Assembly: GCF_001814775.1 (NCBI RefSeq)
Contig: NZ_KV817813.1
Coordinates: 1-32,905 of the forward strand
Source of the DNA: Streptococcus sp. HMSC067H01
Lineage (GTDB): Bacteria; Bacillota; Bacilli; Lactobacillales; Streptococcaceae
Reading direction: 5' to 3'
Length of the DNA stretch: 32,905 bases
Positions 23,965 through 32,363 of this stretch are shown piece after piece (position 1 is the stretch's first letter; every line of letters begins with the position of its first letter). A program made the translations under genes and the position numbers. A model generated the notes under the pieces. It was given only the letters and a program-made list of their open reading frames with translations, was not told the DNA's origin and ran no database searches.

Positions 23965-25998
23965 ATGAATAAACGTTTCTTGTTGCCTGTCCTATCGACA
24001 GCCCTATTAGCTCCAGCCTTTTTAGCTGGACAAGTCTATGCTGAAGAAAGCACTAGTACTTCAGAAGCTACAGAAGTTGTGAGCACTGCAGAAGCACCAG
24101 TAGTAGCAGCGACTTCTAAGGTTGTTACAAGTCCAGCAACACCAGCTGAAGAGGCTGCAACTCAAAAAGAAGAAGCAGATACTGTTATCTTGCATACCAA
24201 TGACGTGCATGGTCGTATCGTAGAAGAAAAAGGAGTAATCGGAGATGCCAAACTCGCGACAGTTATTGAGAAGGAGCGAGAAAAGGGCAACCAAACGACT
24301 CTAGTAGTGGATGCAGGTGATGCCTTCCAAGGTCTGCCTATTTCAAACTCTACAAAGGGTGAAGCTCGTGCCAAAATCCTAAATGAGATGGGCTACGATG
24401 CTATGGCTGTAGGAAATCATGAGTTTGACTTTGGACTTGACGAAGCTAAAAAATACAAAGAAATCTTGAACTTCCCACTGCTCAGCTCAAATACTTATGT
24501 AAACGGAGCTCGTCTATTTGAAGCAGCAACAATTGTTGATAAGAACAAGAATGTTGAAGGTGATGAGTTTGTCGTCATCGGTGTGACAACACCTGAAACA
24601 GCTACTAAGACCCACCCTAAAAATGTTAAAGGCGTAACCTTTACAGAACCGATTGCAGAGGTTAACAAGGTTATCGAAGAAATTCAAGCTAAAGCCTTGG
24701 CAGAAGGAAAAGACTACAAACACTATGTTGTTCTCGCTCACTTGGGAGTTGATACAACAACACCTGTAGAATGGCGTGGTTCAACACTTGCAGAAGCACT
24801 CTCAAAAAATCCTCTTTTGAAAGGTAAGCGTGTTACAGTGATTGATGGTCACTCTCATACAGTAGAATCTACTACCTATGGGGACAATGTGACATACAAC
24901 CAGACAGGAAGCTATCTCCATAACGTTGGTAAAATCACTTACAAATCTCGTCAATTATTAGGAAATCCAAGCCAGGTACCTGCTGCAGATGCTAAGAAAT
25001 TAGAAGCCAATCCAAAGATTGCAGCCATGGTCAAAGAAATCAAAGAAAAATATGATGCTGAAAATGCTGTAGAAGTTGTTTCAAATAGCCCAGTTGAATT
25101 GAACGGTGACCGTGAAAATGTTCGTGTCCGCGAAACTAACCTTGGAAATGTCGTCGCAGATTCTCTCTACCAGTATGGTCAAACAGGATTTAGTCATCCA
25201 ACAGATATTGCTGTGACAAATGGTGGAGGCTTGCGTGAAACTATTGCCAAAGGTAAACCAATCACAAAAGGAAATGTCATTGCAGTCTTGCCGTTTGGAA
25301 ACACAATCTCACAAATTCAAGTAACTGGTCAGCAAGTTCTGGATATGTTTGAAAAATCACTCGGCTCTATCTTGCAGGTTGATAAGGCAGGAAAAACTGT
25401 CTTGGATGAAAATGGTCAACCATTGCTAGAACCAAGTGGTGGATTCTTACAGATTTCAGGAGCCAAGGTCTACTACGATACAAATTTAACTGCAGGCAAA
25501 CGTGTCTTGGCTATTCAAGTGAAGAATCGTGCGACTGGTCTTTATGAAAAACTAGATTTGGCTAAAGTCTACTACTTAGCAACCAATGACTTCCTTGCAG
25601 CAGGTGGTGACGGTTATACCATGCTTGGTGGTGCTAGAGAAGAAGGTCCTTCAATGGATGCTGCTTTTGAAGACTATCTAAAAACAGCTGATTTGACTCA
25701 GTATGAAAAGGTAAATCCAAATTCACGCACGATTTCTGTGGACTCAAAAACATTTAAACTTCCTGAAGAAGGTAAAGTGCAAGACCCAGCTAAACCAGAA
25801 GAAGACCAAGCAACAAAACCGACTCAACCTTCTACTGTAAAAGTTGATTATAAGGTTGCAGATAAGTTTGCTAAGAAAACAGTAGTCTCAGAGAAACTAC
25901 TTCCAAATACAGGTAGTGAGCAATCTATTTTCATGATGCTACTTGGTATGATTCTTGGAGCGACAGCCCTCTGGACTAGCCGTAAACAAGAAAAATAA
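23965..25998 (+). CDS. LPxTG cell-wall-anchored 5'-nucleotidase
   Basis: A 677-aa secreted surface enzyme. A signal peptide (to about residue 26, ...GQVYAEE) is followed by a Ser/Thr/Ala/Glu-rich linker. The metallophosphatase domain has LHTNDVHGR, VDAGDAFQG, VGNHEFDFG and DGHSH. The C-terminal 5'-nucleotidase domain has NLGNVVADS, VTNGGGLRE and VLPFGNT. LPNTG at 646-650, a hydrophobic stretch and the basic tail SRKQEK direct sortase A anchoring. Related streptococcal enzymes make adenosine from extracellular AMP/ATP and dampen host immunity (family knowledge). I chose ATG 23965, behind AAAGGG. It has its own terminator. Confidence 0.93.
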   Translation: MNKRFLLPVLSTALLAPAFLAGQVYAEESTSTSEATEVVSTAEAPVVAATSKVVTSPATPAEEAATQKEEADTVILHTNDVHGRIVEEKGVIGDAKLATVIEKEREKGNQTTLVVDAGDAFQGLPISNSTKGEARAKILNEMGYDAMAVGNHEFDFGLDEAKKYKEILNFPLLSSNTYVNGARLFEAATIVDKNKNVEGDEFVVIGVTTPETATKTHPKNVKGVTFTEPIAEVNKVIEEIQAKALAEGKDYKHYVVLAHLGVDTTTPVEWRGSTLAEALSKNPLLKGKRVTVIDGHSHTVESTTYGDNVTYNQTGSYLHNVGKITYKSRQLLGNPSQVPAADAKKLEANPKIAAMVKEIKEKYDAENAVEVVSNSPVELNGDRENVRVRETNLGNVVADSLYQYGQTGFSHPTDIAVTNGGGLRETIAKGKPITKGNVIAVLPFGNTISQIQVTGQQVLDMFEKSLGSILQVDKAGKTVLDENGQPLLEPSGGFLQISGAKVYYDTNLTAGKRVLAIQVKNRATGLYEKLDLAKVYYLATNDFLAAGGDGYTMLGGAREEGPSMDAAFEDYLKTADLTQYEKVNPNSRTISVDSKTFKLPEEGKVQDPAKPEEDQATKPTQPSTVKVDYKVADKFAKKTVVSEKLLPNTGSEQSIFMMLLGMILGATALWTSRKQEK

Positions 25999-26006
25999 TT
26001 CTAAAG

Positions 26007-26039
26007 GATGAAAACATCTCAGGTGTTTTCATCTTTTTT
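26007..26039 (+). terminator. Terminator of the 5'-nucleotidase gene
   Basis: A perfect 10-bp stem GATGAAAACA/TGTTTTCATC (26007-26016 with 26024-26033) is followed by T6. Confidence 0.92.
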
Positions 26040-26040
26040 C

Positions 26041-26068
26041 TTGACTCCTTGCTTGGATGTGATATACT
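26041..26068 (+). promoter_or_regulatory. Promoter of the adc operon
   Basis: -35 TTGACT (26041-26046), 16-nt spacer, extended -10 TGA-TATACT (26063-26068). Confidence 0.8.
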
Positions 26069-26079
26069 TAACTAGTAAA
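26068..26079 (+). promoter_or_regulatory. AdcR zinc-repressor box
   Basis: TTAACTAGTAAA matches the AdcR consensus TTAACYRGTTAA at 11 of 12 positions. It overlaps the end of the -10, so zinc-bound AdcR would block the promoter. Confidence 0.85.
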
Positions 26080-26090
26080 GGAATGGTGTG

Positions 26091-26195
26091 ATACTCAATA
26101 AAAATCAAAGAGCAAACTAGGAAGCGAGACGCAGGCTGTACTTGAGTACGCCAAGACGAAGCTGACGTGGTTTGAATTTGATTTTTGAAGAGAAT
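26091..26195 (-). repeat. BOX element (A-C, no boxB) in the adc leader
   Basis: ATACTCAATAAAAATCAAAG (26091-26110) and GAAGCTGACGTGGTTTGAA (26158-26176) match the outer parts of the BOX at 23000-23194, joined without boxB. It lies between the AdcR box and adcR, so it is transcribed as part of the adc leader. Confidence 0.88.
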
Positions 26196-26242
26196 GAAAA
26201 CCTTGTATTTATAGAAATTCCGTTCTGAGAAAGGAGCAAATC

Positions 26243-26683
26243 ATGAGACAGTTGGCAAAAGATATCGATCGTTTTTTAAATGAGATTATTCTCAAGGCGG
26301 AAAACCAACATGAAATTCTCATCGGTCATTGCACCAGTGATGTGGCCTTGACCAATACCCAGGAGCATATTCTCATGCTTTTATCAGAGGAGTCGCTCAC
26401 CAACTCTGAGTTGGCGCGTCGTCTCAATGTCAGTCAAGCAGCTGTCACCAAGGCCATTAAATCCCTGATTAAAGAGGGGATGTTAGAGACATCTAAGGAT
26501 CCCAAGGATGCTCGCGTTATCTTCTATCGATTGACAGACTTGGCACGACCAATTGCTGAGGAACACCACCATCATCATGAGCATACCCTCTCGACTTATG
26601 AGCAGGTTGTCACTCAGTTCACACCAAACGAACAAAAAATTATCCAGCGGTTTTTAACTGCTTTAGTAGGAGAAATCAAGTAA
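26243..26683 (+). CDS. adcR: AdcR, zinc-responsive MarR-family repressor
   Basis: A 146-aa winged-helix dimer that represses zinc uptake when zinc is plentiful. The HTH is around [19 protein letters not shown]. The zinc ligands known from pneumococcal AdcR are all at the same positions: Glu24, His42, His108 and His112 for site 1, and Cys30, Glu41 and Glu107 for site 2, within [15 protein letters not shown] supports the ATG. It heads adcRCBA and has a box at its own promoter. Confidence 0.96.
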   Translation: MRQLAKDIDRFLNEIILKAENQHEILIGHCTSDVALTNTQEHILMLLSEESLTNSELARRLNVSQAAVTKAIKSLIKEGMLETSKDPKDARVIFYRLTDLARPIAEEHHHHHEHTLSTYEQVVTQFTPNEQKIIQRFLTALVGEIK

Positions 26684-27387
26684 TGAGATACATCACAGTA
26701 GAGGATTTGTCCTTCTATTATGACAAGGAACCGGTGCTTGAGCATATCAATTACAGTGTTGATAGTGGGGAATTTGTCACACTGACAGGAGAAAATGGAG
26801 CGGCAAAGACGACTCTTATCAAGGCTAGTCTTGGTATTTTACAACCGAGAATTGGGAAAGTAAGCATCTCAAAGACAAATATTCATGGGAAAAAATTAAG
26901 AATTGCCTATCTTCCTCAGCAGATCGCCAGTTTCAATGCAGGCTTTCCAAGTACTGTTTATGAATTTGTCAAATCAGGTCGCTACCCAAGAAAGGGCTGG
27001 TTCCGTCGTTTGAATGCCCATGATGAAGAACACATCAAGGCTAGTCTGAACTCGGTAGGCATGTGGGAACATCGGGATAAACGGATTGGTTCTCTCTCTG
27101 GTGGGCAAAAGCAAAGAGCGGTCATTGCACGTATGTTTGCTTCAGATCCAGATATCTTTATCTTGGATGAGCCAACGACAGGGATGGATGCTGGTACCAA
27201 AAATGAATTTTATGAGCTCATGCACCATAGTGCCCACCATCATGGCAAGGCTGTTTTGATGATTACTCACGATCCTGAAGAAGTCAAGGATTACGCAGAT
27301 CGTAATATCCACCTTGTTCGTGACCAAGATTCGCCATGGCGTTGCTTCAACGTCCATGAAAGTGATCAGGAGGTGGACCATGCTTAA
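26683..27387 (+). CDS. adcC: AdcC, zinc ABC transporter ATPase
   Basis: A 234-aa ATPase of the zinc importer. Signature LSGGQKQR and Walker [13 protein letters not shown] are normal. Walker A reads GENGAAKTT: the Gly before the P-loop Lys is Ala. I recall the same form in pneumococcal AdcC, so this seems a lineage trait rather than damage. It has a His-rich stretch HHSAHHHGK. The start overlaps the adcR stop by one base; the end overlaps adcB by eight. Confidence 0.93.
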   Translation: MRYITVEDLSFYYDKEPVLEHINYSVDSGEFVTLTGENGAAKTTLIKASLGILQPRIGKVSISKTNIHGKKLRIAYLPQQIASFNAGFPSTVYEFVKSGRYPRKGWFRRLNAHDEEHIKASLNSVGMWEHRDKRIGSLSGGQKQRAVIARMFASDPDIFILDEPTTGMDAGTKNEFYELMHHSAHHHGKAVLMITHDPEEVKDYADRNIHLVRDQDSPWRCFNVHESDQEVDHA

Positions 27388-28186
27388 TCTACTGTCTTAT
27401 GATTTTATGCAGCGAGCCTTTTTGGCAGTTATTGCCATGAGTCTCTTTTCACCAGTTCTTGGAACTTTTCTAATCTTGCGCCGTCAAAGTCTCATGAGCG
27501 ACACTCTCAGTCACGTCTCGCTTTCGGGTGTTGCCTTTGGCTTGGTTTTGGGGATTTCTCCGACCATCTCAACTATTGCTATTGTCTTGATTGCGGCGAT
27601 CTTTCTTGAATACTTGCGTACGGTTTATAAGAGCTTTATGGAGATTGGGACAGCCATTCTCATGTCTACAGGACTTGCAGTTTCACTTATTGTTATGAGT
27701 AAGGGGAAGAGTTCTAGTTCGATGAGTCTGGATCAGTATCTTTTTGGATCTATCGTGACTATTAGTCAAGAGCAGGTCATTAGCCTCTTTGTTATTGCAG
27801 CGGTTGTTTTAATCCTGACTTTCCTCTTTTTAAGGCCTATGTATATTCTAACTTTTGACGAGGATACAGCTTTTGTCGATGGTCTTCCAGTGCGTACCAT
27901 GTCTATTCTCTTTAACATGGTAACTGGTGTGGCTATTGCCCTCATGATACCAGCTGCGGGAGCACTTTTGGTATCGACTATCATGGTCTTACCAGCAAGT
28001 ATTGCTTTGCGTCTAGGTAAAAACTTTAGTTCTGTGATGATTCTTGCCAGTGTTATTGGTTTTCTAGGCATGGTTGCGGGGCTCTATATTTCCTACTATG
28101 CAGAGACACCACCAAGTGCAAGTATTACCATTATCTTTGTAGTTGTCTTCTTGTTAGTCAGCTTACTCAAACGTTTTATCAAATAG
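27380..28186 (+). CDS. adcB: AdcB, zinc ABC transporter permease
   Basis: A 268-aa membrane permease of the ZnuB/MntB type with about seven or eight hydrophobic segments. The segment [18 protein letters not shown], typical of the family, follows the first helix. ATG 27380 is chosen because AGGAGGTG ends five bases upstream; a longer frame reaching into adcC is not supported. It overlaps adcC by eight bases. Confidence 0.93.
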   Translation: MLNLLSYDFMQRAFLAVIAMSLFSPVLGTFLILRRQSLMSDTLSHVSLSGVAFGLVLGISPTISTIAIVLIAAIFLEYLRTVYKSFMEIGTAILMSTGLAVSLIVMSKGKSSSSMSLDQYLFGSIVTISQEQVISLFVIAAVVLILTFLFLRPMYILTFDEDTAFVDGLPVRTMSILFNMVTGVAIALMIPAAGALLVSTIMVLPASIALRLGKNFSSVMILASVIGFLGMVAGLYISYYAETPPSASITIIFVVVFLLVSLLKRFIK

Positions 28187-28195
28187 GAGAAGTAC

Positions 28196-29698
28196 ATGAA
28201 AAAACTAGGCCTACTTTTGGCAAGTCTTGTGACAGTCTTCTTAGTTGCTTGTTCTAATCAAAAACAAGCAGACGGGAAATTAAATATCGTTACAACTTTC
28301 TATCCTGTCTACGAATTTACCAAGCAAGTCGCGGGAGATACCGCAAATGTAGAACTCCTAATCGGTGCTGGTACAGAACCCCACGACTATGAACCATCCG
28401 CTAAGGCAGTTGCCAAAATCCAAGACGCTGATGCCTTTGTTTATGAGAATGAAAATATGGAAACTTGGGTTCCTAAGTTATTAGAATCCCTAGATGCGAA
28501 AAAAGTAAAAACGATTAAAGCTACTGGAGATATGTTGCTTCTTCCGGGAAGTGAAGAAGAGGAAGACCATGACCATGGTGAAGAAGGTCATCATCACGAG
28601 TATGATCCTCACGTCTGGTTGTCTCCTGCGCGTGCAATCAAACTTGTAGAACATATCCGTGATAGTCTTTCAGCTGACTATCCAGATAAGAAGGCGACTT
28701 TTGAACAAAATGCAGTAGCCTATATCGAAAAACTACAAGCCTTGGACAAGGCCTATACTGAAGGACTTTCTGATGCTAAACAAAAGAGTTTTGTGACTCA
28801 ACACGCTGCCTTCCGTTATCTAGCCTTGGATTACGGACTCAATCAAGTCTCTATCTCAGGTCTTTCACCAGATGCGGAGCCTTCAGCAAGTCGTTTGGCA
28901 GAATTAACCGAATATATCAAGAAGAATAAGATTTCTTATATCTACTTTGAAGAAAATGCCTCTCAAGCCCTAGCCAATACTCTCTCAAAAGAAACAGGAG
29001 TGAAGCTAGATGTTCTGAATCCTCTTGAAAGCTTGACCGAAGCGGACATGAAGGCTGGAGAAAACTATATCTCTGTCATGGAGAAAAATCTCAAAGCTCT
29101 CAAGCAAACAACTGACCAGGCAGGGGCAGAAATTGAACCAGAAAAAGCAGAGGAAACTAAAACCGTTCAAAATGGTTACTTTGAAGATGCCAATGTCAAG
29201 GATCGTACCTTGAGTGACTATGCTGGTAACTGGCAGTCAGTCTATCCTTTCCTTGAAAATGGTACTCTAGACCAAGTCTTTGACTACAAGGCTAAATTGA
29301 CTGGTAAGATGACTAAGGATGAATACAAAGCCTACTATCAAAAAGGTTACCAAACAGATGTAACCAAGATTAACATCACGGATAACACTATGGAATTCAT
29401 CCAAGGTGGCCAAAGTAAGAAATATACTTACAAGTATGTCGGCAAGAAAATCTTGACTTATAAGAAAGGGAATCGTGGAGTACGCTTCCTCTTTGAAGCG
29501 ACTGATGCAGACGCTGGACAATTCAAGTATGTTCAGTTTAGCGACCACAATATCGCTCCGGTCAAGGCAGAGCATTTCCATATCTTCTTTGGAGGCACTA
29601 GCCAAGAAGCCCTCTTTGAAGAGATGGACAACTGGCCAACCTACTATCCAGATGGCTTATCAGGTCAAGAGATTGCTCAAGAAATGTTGGCTCATTAA
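28196..29698 (+). CDS. adcA: AdcA, zinc-binding lipoprotein with fused ZinT domain
   Basis: A 500-aa lipoprotein with lipobox LVAC and lipidated Cys19. The ZnuA-like domain (about 25-310) carries ligands His63, His139, His203 and Glu278, plus an acidic His-rich loop EDHDHGEEGHHHEYDPH that collects zinc. The C-terminal ZinT domain (about 325-500) ends with EHFHIFFGG. This two-domain form is typical of streptococcal AdcA. TAGGAG overlaps the adcB stop and precedes the ATG. It delivers zinc to AdcBC and is repressed through AdcR. Confidence 0.96.
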   Translation: MKKLGLLLASLVTVFLVACSNQKQADGKLNIVTTFYPVYEFTKQVAGDTANVELLIGAGTEPHDYEPSAKAVAKIQDADAFVYENENMETWVPKLLESLDAKKVKTIKATGDMLLLPGSEEEEDHDHGEEGHHHEYDPHVWLSPARAIKLVEHIRDSLSADYPDKKATFEQNAVAYIEKLQALDKAYTEGLSDAKQKSFVTQHAAFRYLALDYGLNQVSISGLSPDAEPSASRLAELTEYIKKNKISYIYFEENASQALANTLSKETGVKLDVLNPLESLTEADMKAGENYISVMEKNLKALKQTTDQAGAEIEPEKAEETKTVQNGYFEDANVKDRTLSDYAGNWQSVYPFLENGTLDQVFDYKAKLTGKMTKDEYKAYYQKGYQTDVTKINITDNTMEFIQGGQSKKYTYKYVGKKILTYKKGNRGVRFLFEATDADAGQFKYVQFSDHNIAPVKAEHFHIFFGGTSQEALFEEMDNWPTYYPDGLSGQEIAQEMLAH

Positions 29699-29706
29699 AT
29701 CCAAAC

Positions 29707-29735
29707 AATCCTTCCTACATGGGGAGGATTTTTCT
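29707..29735 (+). terminator. Terminator of the adc operon
   Basis: A 9-bp stem AATCCTTCC/GGGAGGATT (29707-29715 with 29722-29730, one G-U) is followed by a T-rich tail. Confidence 0.85.
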
Positions 29736-29761
29736 TATTTTTTCATCCCTAAGCATCTGGA

Positions 29762-29789
29762 TTGACATTGACAGATAAGCTTGTATAAT
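29762..29789 (+). promoter_or_regulatory. Promoter of the VOC-family gene
   Basis: -35 TTGACA (29762-29767), 16-nt spacer, -10 TATAAT (29784-29789). A second TTGACA directly follows the first. Confidence 0.82.
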
Positions 29790-29828
29790 AGTTGTAATAG
29801 AGAAAGTTACAACAAAGAGGGGGTTTCT

Positions 29829-30683
29829 ATGGTTTACGAATATAATAGTCAGATTTATTTGGCTGAAGTAGCTTTAAATGTCAAGGACTTAGAAAGTCAG
29901 ACAGCATTTTATCATCAGTTGCTTGGGTTAGAGATTTTGAATCAATCGGAAAATCAAGTTCTTTTAGGTGCCGGTGGGAAACCACTAGTTCGGCTAATTA
30001 AGACAGATGACATAAGCAATCCTAAGCAAAGTTACGGTCTTTATCATATGGCACTTCTTTTGCCGACTCGTGAAGATTTGGCAAATCTTTTTAAATACTT
30101 GTTAGACTTAAAGATTCCATTAGTTGGTGGAGCTGATCATGGCTATAGTGAAGCCATCTATTTAGAAGATTTAGAGGGCAATGGCATTGAGCTCTATAGA
30201 GACAAGCCTGTGAATGAGTGGGACATTCGTGAGGACGGTCGAATTATTGGTGTGACAGAAGAGCTATCTGCCCAAGCTATCTATGAACTAGGACGAGACA
30301 TAGAGCCTTTTGTGATCGCAGAAGGCACTCGCATGGGCCATGTTCACCTATCTGTTAAAAATAGTCGAGAGTCGAGTTCTTTTTATCAAGAGTCTCTAGG
30401 TCTTGAGGATAAATTCACGATTCCACATGCCAGTTGGATAGCATCAGGGGATTATCATCATCATTTGGCTATCAATGAATGGGGAGGAAAAAGTTTAGCT
30501 CGACGTGAGAATGGATTGACAGGCCTAGCCTACTATGTGGTTGAAGTTGAGAATAAAGAAGAAATGTTGAGGCTATTCGCTCAATCTCAAAGTAGCGAAG
30601 CGGTAACTCAGTGGTTTTCGTCTTCTGAATTCTCCATTACAGATAAAGATGGAATTCTTACTCGAGTGAGGGTGGAGGGCTAA
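29829..30683 (+). CDS. VOC-superfamily protein, CatE-like (extradiol dioxygenase fold)
   Basis: A 284-aa protein with two vicinal-oxygen-chelate modules (about 8-125 and 168-284), the CatE/ring-cleaving dioxygenase layout. In the C-terminal module His171/His173 (GHVHLSV) and His210-212 (YHHHLAIN) fit two metal ligands. The expected Glu near the C-terminus is not evident (DKDGILTRV). In the N-terminal module the first His is replaced (AEVAL) while His73 and Glu121 remain. Catalytic activity is therefore uncertain. ATG 29829 follows AGAGGGGG. A CsoR-type regulator gene is next, on its own promoter. Confidence 0.75.
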   Translation: MVYEYNSQIYLAEVALNVKDLESQTAFYHQLLGLEILNQSENQVLLGAGGKPLVRLIKTDDISNPKQSYGLYHMALLLPTREDLANLFKYLLDLKIPLVGGADHGYSEAIYLEDLEGNGIELYRDKPVNEWDIREDGRIIGVTEELSAQAIYELGRDIEPFVIAEGTRMGHVHLSVKNSRESSSFYQESLGLEDKFTIPHASWIASGDYHHHLAINEWGGKSLARRENGLTGLAYYVVEVENKEEMLRLFAQSQSSEAVTQWFSSSEFSITDKDGILTRVRVEG

Positions 30684-30707
30684 AAGGCTTTAAGGGAAGA
30701 GATCCTT

Positions 30708-30736
30708 TTGACAAAGGTTTTCATTAGAGATATAAT
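30708..30736 (+). promoter_or_regulatory. Perfect consensus promoter of the CsoR-family gene
   Basis: -35 TTGACA (30708-30713), 17-nt spacer, -10 TATAAT (30731-30736). Confidence 0.88.
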
Positions 30737-30763
30737 GAAGAAAAATTGTTCAAGGAAAAAGAT

Positions 30764-31006
30764 ATGACAAAATCAAAGTATATTACTCGCCTTAAACGTT
30801 CTGAAGGTCAATTGCGGGGGATCCAAAAAATGATAGAGGAGGAGCGTGATTGTGTCGATATCCTTACTCAATTAACAGCAGTTCGATCCAGTGTTGATCG
30901 TGTGATTGAGTTAATCATTACGGAAAATTTAACGGCTTGTATCAATGACCCTCTAGAGGATCCCCAAGCGCAGAAGGAAAGATTGGAAAGGCGGTTAAAT
31001 ACTTGA
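30764..31006 (+). CDS. CsoR/RcnR-family regulator with Cys-Asn-Cys fingerprint
   Basis: An 80-aa all-helical regulator of the DUF156 family. The start KRSEGQLRGIQKMIEEERDC is the family signature. At the sensing positions it has Cys30, Asn55 and Cys59. Copper sensors of this family have Cys-His-Cys; loss of the His and retention of two Cys suggests a thiol or persulfide sensor like CstR, rather than a copper sensor (inference). I chose ATG 30764, behind AAGGA, over a TTG at 30746. No CstR-type sulfur genes follow, so its target is unclear. Confidence 0.85.
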   Translation: MTKSKYITRLKRSEGQLRGIQKMIEEERDCVDILTQLTAVRSSVDRVIELIITENLTACINDPLEDPQAQKERLERRLNT

Positions 31007-31033
31007 TTAAACGTAAGTAAATTGCTCCTTCTA

Positions 31034-31042
31034 TGATATAAT
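31034..31042 (+). promoter_or_regulatory. Extended -10 promoter of the 31136-32265 region
   Basis: TGA-TATAAT (31034-31042) has an extended -10 and no clear -35. It would transcribe the broken gene and the hypothetical genes behind it. Confidence 0.5.
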
Positions 31043-31135
31043 AGTAGTGAGTACTAAGGTAAAAAAGCGACTCCTTGTAAAATGTCAAAAAGCTAGTAGA
31101 AGAACATGATAGCATCATTGTTTCAAGCAACTTAG

Positions 31136-31441
31136 ATGAAGTTGCTTGAGGAGATTCGATAGACTCATTTGAAAGGAACTTGGCAAATAGCAAATGATAC
31201 GATTCTTATCTCAGATGAGCTAATCAAGTTTTAAGCTGGACCATTGGGACCGGATTTTGTGCAAATCTATCAGGGTCAAGGGGCAGATAGACTTTCTTGT
31301 GAAATTAGTGTTACAAATCCATACGATCATTTATGGAAAAACAGGCTTGGATGTGGAAGTATTGTTTTTCGTGATTCACAAGCCATCTTAGAGCAGAGCA
31401 TACTGCCTGATTTTAAAAATTGGAGGTTAGAACAGATATGA
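31136..31441 (+). pseudogene. Decayed gene with two in-frame stops
   Basis: A 102-codon frame from ATG 31136 (MKLLEEIR) is cut by TAG at 31160 and TAA at 31232. Otherwise it reads as ordinary protein: THLKGTWQIANDTILIS, then GPDFVQIYQGQGADRLSCEI and SIVFRDSQAILEQSILPDF, ending in TGA that overlaps the next ATG (ATGA). That overlap suggests it was once a coupled gene. Another frame just upstream (VKKLVEEHDSIIVSSNLDEVA, 31084-31146) may be its original N-terminus after a frameshift. I do not recognise the family. Confidence 0.6.
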
Positions 31442-31941
31442 GAACAAGTGAAATCTACTTAGAAATCGCTCCACTATTAACCAGTAATCAGGAAATTTTA
31501 GAAAGTTTGAAAGTCTGTTTTGAGACACCGCAAACTTATTTCCAAGAGCATGCTGATCGATATGATGAACGTTGTATTGATGCAGAGGATGACGAGGCTA
31601 GGCTCCAATGGATTGGCCTGGCGGATGAGTTGCTAGAGAGTGGTAGTTTTGTGGAGTTAGACTGGAATACGGAGAAGGAAGATTTTCTCTATGAGCTAGA
31701 ATCCTTGGTTGTGAAATACAAGCTCCCTTTGCAGGAGGAGTGGTTCAAAGAGGATGGGGATATTCCGTTGTGGGCCCAAACTCTAGATCAAGAGTGGGAG
31801 TCGCGAGGCTTCTGTCTAGCAGCTATGGACATTGATAGCGATAGCTATGTCCTCTTTCCGTGTCAAGTAAGAGATTTGTCAAGCCTTATCACCCTTAGTC
31901 AAAAAGTAAATCAGCGCTTTGACTATGCTAAAAATATGTAA
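31438..31941 (+). CDS. Hypothetical acidic protein, DUF6630-like
   Basis: A 167-aa acidic, soluble protein without signal or membrane segments. The tail from SFVELDWNTEKEDFLYEL through DIPLWAQTLDQEWESRG to AAMDIDSDSYVLFPC resembles a family I know as DUF6630, of unknown function. ATG 31438 is preferred, with GGAGG eleven bases upstream; an in-frame TTG at 31420 is weaker. It is coupled by ATGA to the broken gene before it. Members of this type often sit among immunity-like small genes, but that is only a hint. Confidence 0.75.
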   Translation: MRTSEIYLEIAPLLTSNQEILESLKVCFETPQTYFQEHADRYDERCIDAEDDEARLQWIGLADELLESGSFVELDWNTEKEDFLYELESLVVKYKLPLQEEWFKEDGDIPLWAQTLDQEWESRGFCLAAMDIDSDSYVLFPCQVRDLSSLITLSQKVNQRFDYAKNM

Positions 31942-31971
31942 TTGCTAGTAGATTAAAGGAGCGAGCCCAGG

Positions 31972-32265
31972 ATGACTTTTGCTTTTAAAGATGCACCCGA
32001 AACAGCCTGTATCGTTTGCCAACATGTTTTGGATGGGAAAAATCCGATTACCTTTATCTCCCATGATAAAGAGGATGGGATGTGGCAATTTTTGTGTTCA
32101 GAAGATCATATCCTAGAGGACGTCCGTCTTATTTCCCAAGCTGAAGCATTTCAAATAGATGAGTCCATCGGTCAAGTTGCGGATTTGCCTAGAGGCTTTG
32201 TGATAGAACGGACAGAGGCTAAAGGTAGATGGAAGGCATATTTGTCATCAGCTGTGGAATCATAG
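31972..32265 (+). CDS. Hypothetical protein with a CxxC motif
   Basis: A 97-aa soluble protein, not assigned to a named family. Cys13 and Cys16 (ACIVCQHVLDG) and a further Cys in WQFLCSEDH could bind a metal. DLPRGFVIER and the C-terminal GRWKAYL complete a compact domain. AAGGAG ten bases upstream supports the ATG. It follows the DUF6630-like gene by 30 bases and is probably co-transcribed with it. Confidence 0.7.
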   Translation: MTFAFKDAPETACIVCQHVLDGKNPITFISHDKEDGMWQFLCSEDHILEDVRLISQAEAFQIDESIGQVADLPRGFVIERTEAKGRWKAYLSSAVES

Positions 32266-32328
32266 CTTAAGTCTTAAAAAGTCCTTTTCTTAAAAGTGTA
32301 AATGAAACCGATAATCCTTAAAATCCAG

Positions 32329-32340
32329 TTGTAGCTACAA
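32329..32340 (+). promoter_or_regulatory. Perfect palindrome before the deacylase gene
   Basis: TTGTAGCTACAA is a perfect 12-bp palindrome 23 bases before the ATG at 32364. It may be an operator; no regulator can be named. Confidence 0.3.
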
Positions 32341-32363
32341 ACATACACTTAGGAGGTAGCAAG

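Noticed and set aside
29834..29841. TACGAATA, the ComX cin-box sequence
   Set aside because: It lies inside the VOC-family coding region just after its start, with no gene suitably placed downstream.
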